From Butyricimonas virosa (lineage in GTDB: Bacteria; Bacteroidota; Bacteroidia; Bacteroidales; Marinifilaceae), in the NCBI RefSeq assembly GCF_025148635.1, contig NZ_CP102269.1, positions 4,464,001 through 4,528,000 of the forward strand: a DNA stretch of 64,000 bases. Reading direction: 5' to 3'. Made by a program: the position numbers and the translations under genes. Positions 34,326 through 44,491 of the stretch are shown here, piece after piece; the first letter of the stretch is position 1, and each line of letters starts with the position of its first letter. The notes under the pieces are model-generated. The model was not told the origin of the DNA. It did not search any database and worked only from the letters and a program-made list of their open reading frames with translations.

Positions 34326-35807
34326 CTATTTATCTATATCCAATACAACCTCATACGTCATATTAGGTTTGAAATCTGGATTATAAATGATCAAGAAGTT
34401 TTCATCCACGACCGCTCTCCAATCTTGCCCTGCTGCTAGACGAGGATTATTCAAGCGTTCCGGGAAGAAGTAACTGAAAGGCAAATCAAGCACATGTTCC
34501 TGTTTAAATTTATCTCCTTTCATACGTTCTAGGCTAAAATTCTCCTTGGTCTTGATTGTAATAATGCACTTTTTACCCTTCACCTTTGAAGTTACGGTAA
34601 AATCGGTCTCTTCCGGTATCTCCTGCAAACGAACGTTCCACAATGGATCACCATAGTAAGCCAACACATCCCGATCATGCCAAAAACCGATCTGATCCTG
34701 CGTCGGTTGTCCCTTTATCGCTTCTGCCACCTTTTGCCCTGCAAGTTGGAATTCATTTCCTTCAAACGTAGGATAGTTCTCCTTAATCAAAGAAGGATAC
34801 CATTGATATTGCTGGTACAAGAAATCCTGTTGATTCATGTAAACAGCCTCTGCCAAAGAATAACGTCCCGGATTAGTTAACCAGTATTTCAAGCCGCCCC
34901 AACCGTTACGTCCATGCCATGTAGTCACAACATAACCAATCATCGTGGTTGCATTGCTACCATTCATCCAAGCAATTGCCATACTCTCTTTCGTGTTGTT
35001 AACATTACCGATCAAGCAGTTACCAACGGCAAAATACACTTTACGCTTCCCGCTTTCCGGAACATCCCAAGTCGCTCTTGTTTTATGATCATTAAAATAC
35101 AATTTTCCGTCTTTCGCCCGAATATCTCCAGAGGAATAACGTACTTGTAAATCTTTCTCCGTGGCATGCCATGCTGTTACCACTAAGTCCGGGTCACATG
35201 CCGCATACATATCCGATAATTTTTTTAACCGTCCATCTACCGATACTTTATCGGTTTTCACAGCCTCGCCTTTACCTGTCTTCTCCCCCCACAATCCTAA
35301 CGTCTGGTCATCCACCCAAGCAAAACGATCAAACCATTTCGCACTTTTCAACTCTGTAATAGTAGCCACAGCATTCTTGATTACCAAAGGCTCCGTACTA
35401 TTATTTACCATCTTCATCGCTCCGGCTGCATCATACCCCGTAATAATACCCCAAAGGAAATCGGCAAAAATATCTTCATCCACCTCCCGGCTTACATGAT
35501 GCATATCTATCACGTAATCCCGGTTCAGGTTCTCCGGTTTTTCCACAATAGCCACGTAACGCGGTTTTACTCGTTGCAGATCTCCTAAATTCTCACGAGG
35601 AGCTTTCTCGTAAAAAAAGACCTCTGCACCATGCTTTTCCTTCAAGGCATTAACAACTTGCATCCACGCTGCATCTTGTTGCACAGCCTTAGAAGCCAAT
35701 ACTACATACTCGTTTCCGACACGTCCTGTTTTCTTCTTTTGAGCAAACGAGGACATCACCGAAACCATTAAACACAATAAAATTGATAATCGGTAAACTT
35801 GTTTCAT
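34326..35807 (-). CDS. Secreted clan-CD (gingipain/C25-like) cysteine peptidase, probable
   Basis: A 493-residue exported protein (signal peptide ending SSFAQ, residue 23). Residues about 33-130 look like the C25 pre-catalytic subdomain: YVVLASKAVQQDAAWMQVVN, KPRYVAIVEK, and VSREVDEDIFADFLWGIITG. Then come the two clan-CD hallmark blocks, each a hydrophobic strand ending at the catalytic residue: DLVVTAWHATEKD (His214) and KVYFAVGNCLIGNVN (Cys264). The C terminus (about 410-493) is an Ig-like beta domain, as in gingipains. I infer a cysteine peptidase at the cell envelope; no propeptide or type IX sorting domain is apparent. It is transcribed alone between its own promoter box and terminator. 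The start at 35807 is preferred to 35834. Confidence 0.6.
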   Translation of the reverse strand: MKQVYRLSILLCLMVSVMSSFAQKKKTGRVGNEYVVLASKAVQQDAAWMQVVNALKEKHGAEVFFYEKAPRENLGDLQRVKPRYVAIVEKPENLNRDYVIDMHHVSREVDEDIFADFLWGIITGYDAAGAMKMVNNSTEPLVIKNAVATITELKSAKWFDRFAWVDDQTLGLWGEKTGKGEAVKTDKVSVDGRLKKLSDMYAACDPDLVVTAWHATEKDLQVRYSSGDIRAKDGKLYFNDHKTRATWDVPESGKRKVYFAVGNCLIGNVNNTKESMAIAWMNGSNATTMIGYVVTTWHGRNGWGGLKYWLTNPGRYSLAEAVYMNQQDFLYQQYQWYPSLIKENYPTFEGNEFQLAGQKVAEAIKGQPTQDQIGFWHDRDVLAYYGDPLWNVRLQEIPEETDFTVTSKVKGKKCIITIKTKENFSLERMKGDKFKQEHVLDLPFSYFFPERLNNPRLAAGQDWRAVVDENFLIIYNPDFKPNMTYEVVLDIDK

Positions 35808-35850
35808 TTCGCAAAAAATAATATATAAAAACACAAACTAAATTAGATTT

Positions 35851-35858
35851 CAAATATA
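35851..35858 (-). promoter_or_regulatory. -7 box of the clan-CD-like peptidase gene
   Basis: TATATTTG on the minus strand, 44 bases before the start codon at 35807; matches TAnnTTTG. Confidence 0.45.
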
Positions 35859-35948
35859 AGCATCAATAATATTTAATACTCCATGTAACAGGTTAAATTT
35901 AAGTTAAAAACTCCCCCATCAGCTTCGCTACCATTTTCTCAATAAACA

Positions 35949-36101
35949 AAAAAGAGCATCCTTATTAAAAACAGTGAATATTTCAACTCTCACTCTGTTT
36001 ATCAAGAAGATTTGGTGAGCAAGCGAGAACAGACCGAGAACTTTACTCAAGGACTGTCCCGCAAAAGCTGGGAGGAGTTTTTATATGAAGTTTTCAGATG
36101 A
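35949..36101 (+). pseudogene. Possible gene-end remnant
   Basis: An open frame without a start codon that reads like real protein, with NSHSVYQEDLVSKREQTENF followed by TQGLSRKSWEEFLYEVFR, and ends in TGA at 36099-36101. An in-frame stop lies just upstream at about 35943. The composition (balanced charged and aromatic residues) differs from the AT-rich noise around it. It may be the decayed C-terminal end of a lost gene; I do not recognise the family. Confidence 0.3.
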
Positions 36102-36177
36102 CCCCAGTTAATTAAAACCGTTTATTCCTGAAAGATTCATTTTATTTCATAAACTCTTCGCATTATCAACACACAAA

Positions 36178-37281
36178 TTACTTTAAATATTTAGCTAACA
36201 AATCATCTAGTTCCTGTCCTTTCAATTTCTCACCTATAATTTTATTATTTCCATCTAAAACAAAAATATGAGGAATTCCAGTGACACGATATGCTCTTAC
36301 GGCCTTCCCATCCGCTCCTTGTAAATCACACGCCTGAATCCACTCCAATCCATCCTCTTTTACAGCCTTTCTCCAAGCTTTCTCATCAGTATCCATGGAA
36401 ACACTTATCATAAGCAAATCCTTATCTTTATACTTTTTATAAATCTCAACTAAATGTGGATTTTCTTTCCTGCAAGGTCCACACCAAGAAGCCCAAAAAT
36501 CGATAATTTTAATTGTTGCAGATTTCCCGTACAAATGAACAGAATCACCGTCTAAAGTCGGAAGTTTAAAATTGGGAGCATAGGCTCCAACTTTAACCTC
36601 ACTTAATTTTTTATACCGCTTATCTATCACTTGTCCTTCGGGTGTATGTTTCATTTCTTCGCTCAACATGTCAAATTTCAATTTCAGCCGTTCGTAATTT
36701 AAATAAGAATGTCGATAAAAAACTAAATATAATCCCAAAATATTATCTCTATTTTTCTGTATATATTCATTTTCCTCTTTGTCATATATTTCATCCATTA
36801 CCTGCAACGAAGCCATCTCATGCATTTTCCCAAAAATATTATCCTCCTCATTCGCCCGATAAAAACGAGCTAAAACAGAATCCCGTTCACGATATATTTT
36901 TTCCTCTTTCCGATCCAAAGCATCCTTCCGATTTTGTAATACTCCTCCCCGGGCCGAAAAGTTTCTGACATCACCCAAATCATTCCCCTTTATTTTCAAA
37001 TCAAAAATCGTATCCTTAAGCATTAAAGGTATCCGCCCTTTCCTGTCTTGTACTGTCAGGAAACCAATTTTAGGATTATCCAAAATTCCTTTTATTTGAA
37101 ATTTACCTTTTTGGGATTCCACTTGCTGAATCGTGTCAAACTTCCCTTGTTCATTAACGACACTCAGATACAATTTTGCATCATTCCCTGCAATTTCACC
37201 CCGAATAACATACTCTTTAACACTTGTACATCCTCCTAAAATCAAACCGGATAGTACAATGAATTTCATTAATTTTCTCAT
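36178..37281 (-). CDS. TlpA-like thioredoxin lipoprotein with DUF4369 domain (locus E)
   Basis: A 367-residue lipoprotein (lipobox LGGC, Cys 18). An N-terminal DUF4369-type beta domain (about residues 25-115, YVIRGEIAGNDAKLYLS) precedes a helical linker and a C-terminal TlpA/ResA-type thioredoxin fold with active site FWASWCGPCRKENP at about residue 265 and a cis-Pro GIPHIFVLD. It would reduce disulfides in the periplasm or on the outer-membrane inner face. Last gene of locus E, 15 bases after the PKD-like gene, so it is probably co-transcribed with the SusCD genes. Confidence 0.93.
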   Translation of the reverse strand: MRKLMKFIVLSGLILGGCTSVKEYVIRGEIAGNDAKLYLSVVNEQGKFDTIQQVESQKGKFQIKGILDNPKIGFLTVQDRKGRIPLMLKDTIFDLKIKGNDLGDVRNFSARGGVLQNRKDALDRKEEKIYRERDSVLARFYRANEEDNIFGKMHEMASLQVMDEIYDKEENEYIQKNRDNILGLYLVFYRHSYLNYERLKLKFDMLSEEMKHTPEGQVIDKRYKKLSEVKVGAYAPNFKLPTLDGDSVHLYGKSATIKIIDFWASWCGPCRKENPHLVEIYKKYKDKDLLMISVSMDTDEKAWRKAVKEDGLEWIQACDLQGADGKAVRAYRVTGIPHIFVLDGNNKIIGEKLKGQELDDLLAKYLK

Positions 37282-37296
37282 AATTATAATATTTAA

Positions 37297-38832
37297 TTAA
37301 TCTCTGTCGCGATACACGATATCTACAATTTTCCCCAACTCCGTATACTCCTTTTTCTTTTCTAAAGGTCCCATCAAAGTAGGGACATCATATATTCTCA
37401 TTACACCACATTCATCCTCATCTTTATCATTTACAATACTACCTACCACTAATTGATTCTCACGAAGTTTCTCCCATGGCTGGAAAGCAATATAAAGAGC
37501 CAACTTACTAACTTTTAAAGTTGTAATAGTTTCCCCCGGAAAAGAAAGAACTGCTTTGGCAGGTGTCTCCGGATATTCCATATCAAACTGGTAAACCGCA
37601 TTCTCGGTCGAATAGAATAAATACCGATAATACAAATGAAATGCAACATGCGTAATTTTATCTTTATTGGGCCGATTCAATTTCATATAGTATTTCCGTT
37701 CATTTATCCCATTATCTCCAACCCCGATTCCATACACATACATTTCCTCGTCCTCAGGGTCCTCCAGTAACGCAAAAGTATAGTTATCTTTCGTCCAATC
37801 CATATACACCATATCACGTCCTGTTTCCGCTTGGAAATCGGCAGTCCCGCCAGAAAAAGTAAGCACATGTGGGATTTTCTTATTATCATCGTCCAACGCC
37901 ATAAAACGCTTGTTTGTATTATCATAAATGATAACGTTCCCTCCCCCGACTGCACCGGAACGATGTCCAAAATAGGGAGCCACTTCAAATCGTTGTCCAT
38001 CAGAAGTTACATTTATCGGGAAACCGTATATATCTCCCGTGGAAAGAGGATTACGTGCATACAAATTACCATCGCGGGTAATTATCATATCCAACTTATT
38101 TCCCCGGGCAAAAGCTACTTCCGCAGCCCTACCATGTACAATATCCGGGCTATCCCCAAATATCCATCTGACATCATTTTCCTCTCCCACATGCGCATCC
38201 TCCCCATCAAGATTAAATGTTCCATTCTCCGTAAACACGTACCGATTCGACATTTTAGGACGAGTACGAGCATAAGACAAACCGTAAGGCTTCCCCAGCT
38301 TAAAATTGTTACCTTTCCATATATTTCGGGATATTCGTTCTTCTGCCTCCGTCAAATTCATAATCCAATCCAAACGGGCCTCTCCCTTTTCCTCACACAA
38401 AATCATCCACCCCTCGCTCACGGTCGTTCTCAAGCGGACAAAGAAATCAACTTTCTCCTGTAAACCCAAAATAGTATCCGTAACAATGAAAAAACCGAAA
38501 TACTCTCCTGCTGTCAATTGCGGGACAATAGCCAAATTTTTCTCTCTTGACACGGTATAGTCAATCGGCTCATTTCGCTCATCCCACGTCTGCGAACTCT
38601 GTGACATAAACTTCCATTCATACGTGTAAGGTTCCTCCCCCTCCGTATACCGGGTTGAATGAATCTCAATCGGAATTTTTAACGTATCCGAATAAGCAAA
38701 CAATTCATACCATTGATCCGTAATGATACCATCAACCGTAAGTTCTCCCAGATCAATATAATCATAATTTCCTTTATCATCAAAACAGGATGTCCATAAT
38801 AAGACTCCTAATATAAATAACCACTTTTTCAT
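37297..38832 (-). CDS. PKD-like family lipoprotein (locus E)
   Basis: A 511-residue lipoprotein (lipobox WTSC). The N-terminal third resembles the Bacteroidota PKD-like (PKD_2) family: an Ig-like beta domain with EEPYTYEWKFM, followed by a region with repeated strand-turn segments (about 160-480, e.g. FTENGTFNLDGE, YVYGIGVGDNG) that could be a beta propeller. These proteins are typically surface-exposed partners of SusCD pairs; the ligand is not known. It follows the DUF4843 gene by 12 bases. Confidence 0.82.
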   Translation of the reverse strand: MKKWLFILGVLLWTSCFDDKGNYDYIDLGELTVDGIITDQWYELFAYSDTLKIPIEIHSTRYTEGEEPYTYEWKFMSQSSQTWDERNEPIDYTVSREKNLAIVPQLTAGEYFGFFIVTDTILGLQEKVDFFVRLRTTVSEGWMILCEEKGEARLDWIMNLTEAEERISRNIWKGNNFKLGKPYGLSYARTRPKMSNRYVFTENGTFNLDGEDAHVGEENDVRWIFGDSPDIVHGRAAEVAFARGNKLDMIITRDGNLYARNPLSTGDIYGFPINVTSDGQRFEVAPYFGHRSGAVGGGNVIIYDNTNKRFMALDDDNKKIPHVLTFSGGTADFQAETGRDMVYMDWTKDNYTFALLEDPEDEEMYVYGIGVGDNGINERKYYMKLNRPNKDKITHVAFHLYYRYLFYSTENAVYQFDMEYPETPAKAVLSFPGETITTLKVSKLALYIAFQPWEKLRENQLVVGSIVNDKDEDECGVMRIYDVPTLMGPLEKKKEYTELGKIVDIVYRDRD

Positions 38833-38844
38833 AAGTAATATAAT

Positions 38845-39603
38845 TTAATAAATAGAATCTTCTCCCATCTCCATCAGTTCATCATCCTCATCCATTGTCG
38901 GATTTTCAAGTAACCACAAGTGCACTTTACGACCGATAAATCTCAAAAAAGCACTTGTCAAGTTTCCATTACCACTATCAATTTCTCCTTGAAACAAAGC
39001 TCTATCAATGTTTCCTACATCACAAATCAAAATTCCTTTCTTAACCGACCATTCTCCAAAAATAGGTTCCCCAACTCTGCTCCACCACCACGGTCTGGGG
39101 AACTCTTCATGCATATAGATCACACAATAATGGCTATAAGAAACGAGCGTACCATCTTCCAATTTACCGTATTTCATGAATTCAAATCCCAATTCTTCAT
39201 TAGGAACCAACTGAATAGTAAACCGCCTCGCTTGTTTAAGCAAAGTATCCGTTCGAAGTAACTCCACATCAATATACATATGATTTGCCAGAGCCGGCAT
39301 CTCGTACTCCAAAGCCAAGGGAGTATAATCAACCCCGGCAACACTATGTAAAGAATCTGTCTCGCTAGAAATAACTTCAATATTAAATTTCCGGGGATAA
39401 TCCTTGACCATTCCAGAAAGATTTACTTGCAACTGTACGGTCATTTTCTTTACATCAGAATCATATGTTGACCATGATATATCATAAACACCAGCCGAAT
39501 TATCATCAAAATAAATTGAACTATTCCCCTCGTAAAGATCTATATCCTGCTTACAAGCACATACAGAACATCCCATTATAATGAAAAAAATCCATTGTCT
39601 CAT
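38845..39603 (-). CDS. DUF4843 lipoprotein (locus E)
   Basis: A 252-residue lipoprotein (signal peptide MRQWIFFIIMGCSVCACKQD). It matches the DUF4843 pattern: SIYFDD near the N terminus, then beta-rich VDYTPLALEYEMPALANHMYIDVELLRT and a region with FTIQLVPNEELG, and an RPWWWS-containing stretch. Function unknown; the family sits next to SusCD genes. The start at 39603 avoids overlap with the SusD gene; 39609 is also possible. Paralogue in locus F at 50730-51476. Confidence 0.82.
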   Translation of the reverse strand: MRQWIFFIIMGCSVCACKQDIDLYEGNSSIYFDDNSAGVYDISWSTYDSDVKKMTVQLQVNLSGMVKDYPRKFNIEVISSETDSLHSVAGVDYTPLALEYEMPALANHMYIDVELLRTDTLLKQARRFTIQLVPNEELGFEFMKYGKLEDGTLVSYSHYCVIYMHEEFPRPWWWSRVGEPIFGEWSVKKGILICDVGNIDRALFQGEIDSGNGNLTSAFLRFIGRKVHLWLLENPTMDEDDELMEMGEDSIY

Positions 39604-39616
39604 AATCATGTCTTTT

Positions 39617-41056
39617 TTAATTATACTTACTTTCATTTTCCGGAATCAATAATACGTAATCATTCGGGGTCATTGGAACAGACTCATAAAGATCATACGC
39701 AGAAGGAAGTTCATCATAATTTCTTCGCTTATAAAAAAAGAATAATTGTCCCTCTCCGATAAATTCACGCATATATTCCGACTCAAGCGTAGACTCGTAA
39801 TAATACCACTCCACTCCTTGTAACGAACGAGCGTTCCGGACCTTATTCAACCAAGCGACACCGGCATCTTCATCTTCTTCACCTTCACATTCGGCAGCAA
39901 TATAAAAAGCTTCACTCACACGTAACATCGGTATTAATTGGACATAAAGCGAATCAGTGGAAGTCGTCTGGTATTTCATAACTTCTTTATAGCTTCCTCC
40001 TTCAATCTCAACATTTTTATCCAACCAGACTTTATAACGTAAATCACTATATTCACTGTCAAAAACATATTCATCTATCACTTTCTGATTACAAGCCAAC
40101 AACACTCCCATTTTCAGATTATCCGAATCAAAATATTTAGTATAAATCGCTTTTCGATTCACATTCTGCAAAGCAAAAACCAATTCTGTTGAAAACATAC
40201 GATCCACATTTTCACCGGCTAAAGATATTTCAGTAGCATTCGCCCAAGGAAATAACCGTTCTTGTACCTCTATCACCTCTTTAGCCGCCTTCAAGGCCTC
40301 TCCTTTATTATCCACGTAGAGATAAGCACGTGCTAACAAAAGCTTTACCGCATAATAATTTAACCGCAATGCTCTATATCCCCAAAAATTATTCGCCCCA
40401 TTCGCTTCCAACACTCCACTCCCTTTCATCACCGGATCATCCATTTTCAATAACCCCGCAGCTGTTTCCAAATCCGTGATAACTTGCTCCATAAACATCG
40501 AGGCGGTTAATTTCGGCTGTGCAGAAATACTAAATTCCACGTAGTAAGGAATCGTTAAAGCCGTTTCGGAAGCCTGACTATACACCGGTCCCCACAAGCG
40601 GAACAAGTCAAAGTGAAGTAAAGCCCGTAATCCAAGGGCTTCTCCCTTTATTAAATTATAGTATTCATCCGACAACACTTCTCGACGATCTTCACAATTT
40701 TTCAAAATCAAATTTATATTTGAAATCAAAGAATAAGCTTGAGCCCAAATATTCTCTACCCTAGTTTTCACCTCATCCGCCCCGTGATGGAATTGCATGG
40801 CTTCCCGATTATAAGTTGAAGTCTTACTGATAGCATAACGTTGAGCAAGAATTTCTATAAAATCCCATGTCAGGGCCTGCCCGTATAAACTTGTCTTATT
40901 TAAATCTACATACACGCCGTTCAATGCTAATTCAAATCCACGGGGAGTCGAAAAAGTTGCCTCCTCCGAAATCCGATCATTGGGCTTCACGTCAAGCCAA
41001 CTCTCACAAGAACTTAACAATAACGGGATAACTAATATCAGTATATTCTTTTTCAT
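39617..41056 (-). CDS. SusD/RagB-family lipoprotein (locus E)
   Basis: A 479-residue surface lipoprotein (lipobox LLSSC, Cys 17) opening with the family-typical SWLDVKPNDRISEEATFSTPRGFELALNG. Helical TPR-like core and C-terminal YYIAAECEGEEDEDAG, LNKVRNARSL and EGQLFFFYKRRNYDELPS follow. It closes over the SusC encoded upstream (12 bases apart) and binds the imported substrate. The same-length paralogue lies in locus F. Confidence 0.94.
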   Translation of the reverse strand: MKKNILILVIPLLLSSCESWLDVKPNDRISEEATFSTPRGFELALNGVYVDLNKTSLYGQALTWDFIEILAQRYAISKTSTYNREAMQFHHGADEVKTRVENIWAQAYSLISNINLILKNCEDRREVLSDEYYNLIKGEALGLRALLHFDLFRLWGPVYSQASETALTIPYYVEFSISAQPKLTASMFMEQVITDLETAAGLLKMDDPVMKGSGVLEANGANNFWGYRALRLNYYAVKLLLARAYLYVDNKGEALKAAKEVIEVQERLFPWANATEISLAGENVDRMFSTELVFALQNVNRKAIYTKYFDSDNLKMGVLLACNQKVIDEYVFDSEYSDLRYKVWLDKNVEIEGGSYKEVMKYQTTSTDSLYVQLIPMLRVSEAFYIAAECEGEEDEDAGVAWLNKVRNARSLQGVEWYYYESTLESEYMREFIGEGQLFFFYKRRNYDELPSAYDLYESVPMTPNDYVLLIPENESKYN

Positions 41057-41068
41057 ACCAGAACTCGA

Positions 41069-44000
41069 TTATAGATTTACACTTAAAGAAAACGAAACAG
41101 AACGGGCAAAAGGATAATCAATCCCTCTCTCGTCTTTAATGGACGAAATCCTACAGATTTGATTCATATATCCGCTTAAACTCATGCCGGAAATCCGAAT
41201 CTTTTTCAACCAACGTTCAGGAATCTCGTAACCGATACGTATCGATTCTAAAGACATATAATGATTTTTCATCACAAAACGGGAAGAAATTGGGGTGGAT
41301 TCGGTCAACGAGATTCCTTTAAACTTTGCCATATCTCCCGGTTTTTTCCAACGGTTGTAAAGAGCCCGACGATCTTGATTATTTTGTAAAGCTGTTTTTG
41401 AAATATTCTCGACTTTACTGTATAGAGTATAATTAAAAGCATCGGCACCAAAACTATACCTCAATTGTACACTACAAGAAAACCCTTTGTAATAAAGAAC
41501 ATTACCAAAAACACCCTCTAATGTCGGACGAGTATCACCGACTTCCACCTCATCGTCATAATCGTAATCATACGTATATTTATCGTCTTTATTAATAAAA
41601 ATCTCTCGTCCTGTTGCTGGATCTATTCCAGCGGAACGAACCGCCCAAAGAGATGTAGTACTCCCTTTGTCATAATAACGAACCAGACTCTTGGTTAGAT
41701 TTTCTTTATTAATTTGATCTAAATTTTTACCTATCTTGTCATAAAATCCCTTCCCCCAGCGGAAATTAAAGCTAGTTGTCCAATTAATGCGTTCTTGCGG
41801 TTTATAAAGTAACGCATATCGTAATGAACCGTTGACCCCTTTATCCACCTGCATCCCAACATTAGCCAAACGACTTGTTGTTCCGACAGATAAAGGCAAA
41901 TTGATGGATGCCATCAATGGATCAGTTTTTTTGTAATAATAATCAATAGTCAGATTAAAACGACTATGAAATAACGTAATATCCAATCCAATATTTTTAT
42001 CGATTGTCCTTTGCCAATCCATATCTGGATCACCATAAGAGTCTATAACGACACCTGTTCCGAAATTATTCAACAACCAATTATTAAAAGAATATACTGT
42101 TATCGAAGTAAAAGAACCAAAGTTCTGATTTCCTGGATTTCCAATAGACCCTCTGATTTTTAAACGATTTATAAAAGACAATTTCCCTTTCATAAATTTC
42201 TCACTATGGACATTCCATGCCAAACCAATTGCCCAAGTTGTAGAAAAACGTTTGTTCACACCAAAAATAGAGGTCCCATCAGAACGTAAATTTACATCCA
42301 GCAAATACCGATTATCATAGGAATACCCCCCATTAAAATAAAAATTCACTTCCCGATCCTTACTCTCATTATATGACGGTGCAGAACCTTCTGGATAAGA
42401 ATTTATAAATCCCGGAGAAGTAAAATTTCCTTCCGGAAATCCGTAACCGGAAAAACCTTTTGAAAAAGAATTATTTTCACTTGCACTAGCTCCGACCGCC
42501 ATATTTACTTGGTGCTTATCTCCCAAAACTTCTCCATACGTCACGGTGAAATCACCATCATAAACCAATCCATCCGAACTATTGTTGGAATAAGACCCCT
42601 TTTTCAGTTGCTCCGTCTCATCAAAACGGGTATCCGTTGGAGAATAAAATATCTCTGATTCAGAAAAACTTTTACTTATTCCAAAACGGGCCCGGATTTG
42701 TAAAGAGGGATATGGATCATATTCCAAACTAAAACTATTTCTTACTCCCCACGAGGTTCCTTTATTATAACTATTCTGCGCTGCATTCCATAAAGGATTA
42801 GCTACCCATTGGGCAGAATAAGCATTACCTGCTATATTTTCATACGTTCTAGCTTCCAACCATTTTTCCACGCCACCACCGGGAGTTCTCTTCTCATAAT
42901 AAGGATTAGCTCGGGAATAAGATGAAAATGCCACTATCGGATTTTCTGTATTACCGTAATCAATCGTCAATTTATTCATAAACTGGAAATTTCCATTCCG
43001 ATAAATCAAATCCAAGTTTGCACTAAAAGAATTACGGATAGAAAACTTCATCACACCATCTACATTCGAATAACTCACTCCTAACCCGTAACGCATTTGT
43101 TGGTCACCACCTTCCAAATAAAGATTATGCCGATGATTGAAAGAAATCCGTAATGGTTCAGACATCCAATATGTATCTACCCCTCGTTTTACATTAGACA
43201 ACAAATCATAATAACGTTCAGTAAACTGCTCTTGGGATATCGCCGAATTTATATCAAAATTCCCTGCCAATTTCTCGAACTCAAGTTTCTCTGCCGCATC
43301 CATTAAATTATAATCAGAAAGATCCGCGAAAGAAATATCATAATTCCCGTTATATGACAACCTCAATCGTCCCCGTTCCGGTGATTTGGTTTCTACCACT
43401 ACCACCCCATTAGCAGCTTTTGACCCGTAAATCGCTGTTGAAGCAGCATCTTTTAAAATCGTAACACTAGCAACCCGATCCAAACTTAAATCCATAATCG
43501 TCGCTAATGTCGTCTCGAAGCCATCTAAAATAAATAACGGTTGATTCGGATCCTGACCAAATTGTTCTTTAAAACCAACAATACTACTTTTTCCACGAAT
43601 CTCGATATCTGGCAGACGATTTGGATCGGAACCATACTGGTTATTCTCGATAATATTAAAAGCTGGGTCTAGAGTTCGTAGACTCTCCAAAATATTTTTA
43701 TTCCCCACCATTTTCAACTCTTTGGTCGTATATGTTTCGGATGATCCCGTAAAACTTTCTTTTTTACGAGAATAAATACCGGTAACAACCACTTCATCCA
43801 CAGTGGTCAATTCTTCTTTTAATACTACATTGATAACCTTTTTCCCTGCAACATTTATCTCTTCCTTCTTCATCCCGATAAACGTAAACAATAAAACCGG
43901 ATCTCCTGTAACAGGAATATTGATAGCATATTTCCCATTTAAATCTGTAACTACCCCAGAACTCGTCCCCTTCAATAGAATAGTTACACCAGGTAAAGGT

Positions 44001-44407
44001 ACACTATCCTGCCCCACCACTTTTCCCGTGATAGTCTGCATTTGCACTCCGGTAACGGGCACCGCTTTCCGCTTAATAACCACCGTATTCTGTTGGATCA
44101 CATACTCAAAACCGGAATCCTTCAAACAAATGTCCAAAGCCTCCCGTACCGTTTTACCCTTGATCTCCATGGAGATCTTGCCAGCCTTACCCAAGTCGTC
44201 AGCATTATACACGAAAACCATCTTGGATTGCTTCTCAATCTCCCAAAGAGCATCTTTTACCGCCACATTTTTCAACGATAAATTAAGTAGTGGTTCATCC
44301 ACCATTCCATACACGTGTCCCCCGGAGAACACCAAAACAATAGCCACCTGGAAAGCTAAAAACAAATTTGTTACTTTCCAACGAGTACTTCTACGTTTTT
44401 TTTTCAT
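41069..44407 (-). CDS. SusC-type TonB-dependent transporter with STN domain (locus E)
   Basis: An 1112-residue outer-membrane transporter. Signal region to about residue 35, STN domain about 40-112 (NLSLKNVAVKDALWEIEKQS), CarboxypepD_reg-like domain about 122-200 (ITGKVVGQDSVPLPGVTILL), TonB-box-like DEVVVTGIYSRKKE, plug (RGKSSIVGFKEQ, DGFETTLATIMDL) and barrel. The STN domain and the upstream FecR/sigma genes indicate substrate-induced control. Strongly related to the locus F transporter, including the DPATGREI segment in the barrel. Confidence 0.95.
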   Translation of the reverse strand: MKKKRRSTRWKVTNLFLAFQVAIVLVFSGGHVYGMVDEPLLNLSLKNVAVKDALWEIEKQSKMVFVYNADDLGKAGKISMEIKGKTVREALDICLKDSGFEYVIQQNTVVIKRKAVPVTGVQMQTITGKVVGQDSVPLPGVTILLKGTSSGVVTDLNGKYAINIPVTGDPVLLFTFIGMKKEEINVAGKKVINVVLKEELTTVDEVVVTGIYSRKKESFTGSSETYTTKELKMVGNKNILESLRTLDPAFNIIENNQYGSDPNRLPDIEIRGKSSIVGFKEQFGQDPNQPLFILDGFETTLATIMDLSLDRVASVTILKDAASTAIYGSKAANGVVVVETKSPERGRLRLSYNGNYDISFADLSDYNLMDAAEKLEFEKLAGNFDINSAISQEQFTERYYDLLSNVKRGVDTYWMSEPLRISFNHRHNLYLEGGDQQMRYGLGVSYSNVDGVMKFSIRNSFSANLDLIYRNGNFQFMNKLTIDYGNTENPIVAFSSYSRANPYYEKRTPGGGVEKWLEARTYENIAGNAYSAQWVANPLWNAAQNSYNKGTSWGVRNSFSLEYDPYPSLQIRARFGISKSFSESEIFYSPTDTRFDETEQLKKGSYSNNSSDGLVYDGDFTVTYGEVLGDKHQVNMAVGASASENNSFSKGFSGYGFPEGNFTSPGFINSYPEGSAPSYNESKDREVNFYFNGGYSYDNRYLLDVNLRSDGTSIFGVNKRFSTTWAIGLAWNVHSEKFMKGKLSFINRLKIRGSIGNPGNQNFGSFTSITVYSFNNWLLNNFGTGVVIDSYGDPDMDWQRTIDKNIGLDITLFHSRFNLTIDYYYKKTDPLMASINLPLSVGTTSRLANVGMQVDKGVNGSLRYALLYKPQERINWTTSFNFRWGKGFYDKIGKNLDQINKENLTKSLVRYYDKGSTTSLWAVRSAGIDPATGREIFINKDDKYTYDYDYDDEVEVGDTRPTLEGVFGNVLYYKGFSCSVQLRYSFGADAFNYTLYSKVENISKTALQNNQDRRALYNRWKKPGDMAKFKGISLTESTPISSRFVMKNHYMSLESIRIGYEIPERWLKKIRISGMSLSGYMNQICRISSIKDERGIDYPFARSVSFSLSVNL

Positions 44408-44491
44408 ACTTTTGATTTGATTAAATTCGATTTTTTAATGCCTCCAGCAAGAGGTGTTATTAACAAGCGAAGAATAGTTGCATATTCTTCG

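Larger units (their letters stand above)
35808..36177. other. Intergenic region with promoter and possible remnant
   Basis: About 370 bases. It holds a TATATTTG box for the peptidase gene (35851-35858) and a protein-like fragment at about 35946-36101 on the plus strand. No terminator hairpin was found for the TlpA gene that ends at 36178. Confidence 0.5.
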
